This document shows positions 62,502 to 64,000 of a stretch of DNA of 64,000 bases, one piece after another. Numbering within the stretch: position 1 is the first letter of the stretch; each line of letters begins with the position of its first letter. The stretch is from assembly GCF_900113025.1 (NCBI RefSeq), contig NZ_FONT01000004.1, positions 170,849 through 234,848 on the forward strand. Reading direction: 5' to 3'. The translations under genes were made by a program, and so were the position numbers. The notes below the pieces were generated by a model. It searched no databases. It was not told the origin of the DNA and worked only from the letters and a program-made list of their open reading frames with translations. This DNA comes from Alteribacillus iranensis. GTDB taxonomy: Bacteria; Bacillota; Bacilli; Bacillales; Marinococcaceae.

Positions 62502-63482
62502 ATGGCAATCATTGAGTTTTTCAAAAGAGGAAATGTCTCTTCCGGTGTAGCAGCCTTAGGGAATACAGTATTAGCTGTTGTAAAAGGTATAGCTGCGACT
62601 TTAAGCGGGAGTGGGACTATGTTTGCAACGACGTTGCACTCAGTTGCTGACGCTACAAACCAAGGCTTTGTTTTTTTTGGGAGTGCCCTCGCAGAAAAAG
62701 AACCTACTAAGCGTTTTCCCGCAGGATTCGGACGGGTCGTTAACCTTTTTGTGCTAGTCGCCGTCATGGTAGTAGCTGTTATGGCATATGAATCGATTAT
62801 TACTGGATGGGATCTGATTTGGAATCCACAAGCCTCTTCTAACTTCTGGTTAAATGTTTTTATCTTAGCAGCTGCAGTTCTCGTTGATGGTTACGTCTTA
62901 ATTAAAGTTATAAAGGAGATAGCGAAAGAATCACGATCCGATACTACTGGGTTCGCAATCATCCCTGAGGCATATAAAAATGTTAAATACGCATCACCGC
63001 CCACACGGCTCGTATTCTACGAAGACAACATTGCTACCTTTGGTACGTTACTTGCTTTGATTTTCGTGCTATTGGCTAACTACACCGGTATGTTGTTTCT
63101 TGACGGGGTAGGGACATTATTAATTGGCCTTCTTCTTATTGGAATCGCCCTGAAAGTTGGGTATGACAATATGGTCGGCCTCATTGGAGTAGCTGCGCCA
63201 AAGAAAGTGGAAGATCGAGTGGCCGATACAATTCTAAGTCACACGGAAGTAGTAGATATTAAGAAAATGCGCATTTTACAAGAAGGAAGGCAATATCATG
63301 TCGAAGCTTATATCGAATTGACGAAAGGATTATCCCTTGATGAAGCTGACGACATAAAGAATCAGGTACAAAATGACATATTATCAGATCCTGACATTGA
63401 TGATGTTACCTTAGGTATATATGAAACCGATGATCAGCCTTCGTGGGAAGGTCACCCAGGAAAAACTCAAACAGATTCATAA
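62502..63482 (+). CDS. Cation diffusion facilitator (CDF) family transporter
   Basis: A 326-residue CDF protein with about five to six helices and a cytoplasmic C-terminal domain (EVVDIKKMRILQEGRQYHVE). The metal-site motif LHSVADATNQGFVFFG in helix 2 is recognisable, with the second Asp shifted as in some Mn/Fe exporters. It exports divalent cations such as Zn, Mn or Fe in exchange for protons. ATG at 62502 is preferred over GTG 62493, which lies within the AGGTGA ribosome-binding site. Single gene. Confidence 0.88.
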   Translation: MAIIEFFKRGNVSSGVAALGNTVLAVVKGIAATLSGSGTMFATTLHSVADATNQGFVFFGSALAEKEPTKRFPAGFGRVVNLFVLVAVMVVAVMAYESIITGWDLIWNPQASSNFWLNVFILAAAVLVDGYVLIKVIKEIAKESRSDTTGFAIIPEAYKNVKYASPPTRLVFYEDNIATFGTLLALIFVLLANYTGMLFLDGVGTLLIGLLLIGIALKVGYDNMVGLIGVAAPKKVEDRVADTILSHTEVVDIKKMRILQEGRQYHVEAYIELTKGLSLDEADDIKNQVQNDILSDPDIDDVTLGIYETDDQPSWEGHPGKTQTDS

Positions 63483-63511
63483 CGGCGTACGTTCCGAGAG
63501 CCGATACAGAT

Positions 63512-63545
63512 AAAGCCAGCAAAGTTTGACTCTGCTGGCTTTTTA
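63512..63545. terminator. Bidirectional terminator between the CDF and catalase genes
   Basis: AAAGCCAGCA (63512-63521) pairs with TGCTGGCTTTTT (63533-63544) between two convergent genes. Confidence 0.88.
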
Positions 63546-63547
63546 CA

Positions 63548-64000
63548 TTAGTTTTTTACTGTTTGGTCTTCAGGTACTGAAAGACCAAGACCTTCAGCAA
63601 CACGGCGTCCATATTCTGGATCCGCTTTATAAAAATGAGAGATTTGTCGAAGCTTTATTTCTTCTTTCTCTACAGGCTTCATATGATTAACAACAGCCTC
63701 TATGAGACGATCTTTTTCCTCATCACTCATCAATCGGTATAAATCACCAGCTTGAGTGTAATGATCATCACGATCATAACTTACACTGTCCACTTGGCCT
63801 GAAACTTCGAAAGGAGTGAGTTTCGTTTCTGGTGATTCTTTTGGTCCGTCAAAGCTGTTAGGTTCATAGTTTACAGAACTGCCCCCATTCCCGTCGACTC
63901 TCATGTAACCATCTCGCTGGTAATTATGAGGGTTGTGACGAGACTGGTTAACCGGCAGCTGTTCATGGTTGGCACCAAGACGGTAACGATGGGCATCCGC
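63548..64000 (-). CDS. Catalase, C-terminal part (runs off window)
   Basis: The last 150 codons of a monofunctional haem catalase; the start and haem-pocket residues are outside the window. The segment reads [20 protein letters not shown], then [20 protein letters not shown] and EPNSFDGP, a typical clade 3 small-subunit catalase pattern, and ends with the helical tail [18 protein letters not shown]. It breaks down hydrogen peroxide. Its right boundary at 64000 is the window edge. Confidence 0.92.
   Translation of the reverse strand, partial: ADAHRYRLGANHEQLPVNQSRHNPHNYQRDGYMRVDGNGGSSVNYEPNSFDGPKESPETKLTPFEVSGQVDSVSYDRDDHYTQAGDLYRLMSDEEKDRLIEAVVNHMKPVEKEEIKLRQISHFYKADPEYGRRVAEGLGLSVPEDQTVKN

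Overview
The window looks like chromosome of a low-GC Gram-positive bacterium of the family Bacillaceae, probably a salt- or alkali-tolerant one. Supporting signs are strong AGGAGG-type ribosome-binding sites, frequent TTG/GTG starts, lipoprotein substrate-binding proteins, a lutABC operon, a SAM (S-box) riboswitch, sigma-A promoters with 17-base spacers, a cre-like site and many acidic proteins. No rRNA, tRNA, CRISPR array or intact mobile element was seen. Genus assignment is inference.

The region is almost entirely catabolic and transport genes. 1-3137: the start of a PreT-like flavoprotein after an aldehyde dehydrogenase, then two unrecognised DNA-binding-like small proteins. 3377-6076: a gntR, crotonase and class III CoA-transferase operon. 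6537-14585: a carnitine/betaine block with an S15/CocE hydrolase, an OpuA-type ABC importer, a thioesterase, carnitine dehydrogenase, a beta-keto acid cleavage enzyme and a TetR regulator. The same near-palindrome (ACCATCCGGACGGT) lies before both the importer and the enzyme operon. 15395-18201: an amidase and an AtoE-type transporter. 18853-24848: lutABC with its FadR-type regulator, and malate synthase G.

25069-30177: a secreted ComEC-like metallo-hydrolase, then a one-protein amide-sensing circuit. A regulator with an AmiC/UrtA-like ligand domain fused to a sigma-54 activator is divergent from a small GatC/AtzG-like ORF plus an amidase. A sigma-54 promoter and an upstream palindrome lie between them. 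30341-35019: a Fur-box siderophore-iron importer with FhuF. 35106-43125: an IclR regulator, tRNA hydroxylase TrhO, and a 2-oxoacid dehydrogenase operon (E1a, E1b, E2, E3, esterase) whose E2 has lost its catalytic His and Asp.

43258-56958: a 4-hydroxyphenylacetate (homoprotocatechuate) catabolic region. It holds hpaE-hpaB-hpaD on the minus strand and lysR, gntR, a PhnCDE-type importer, hpaG1-hpaG2-hpaF on the plus strand. A DapA-family aldolase and an orphan TRAP binding protein flank it. hpaC, hpaH and a classical hpaI are not in the window. The gntR gene appears to be leaderless and shares a CCATTATATATAATA operator with the hpaG promoter. 57009-57603: a decayed ISL3 transposase and a palindromic repeat. 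57803-64000: a TSUP exporter, a LysR, a LysE exporter, an Na+/solute symporter under a SAM riboswitch, a CDF cation transporter and the C-terminal part of a catalase.
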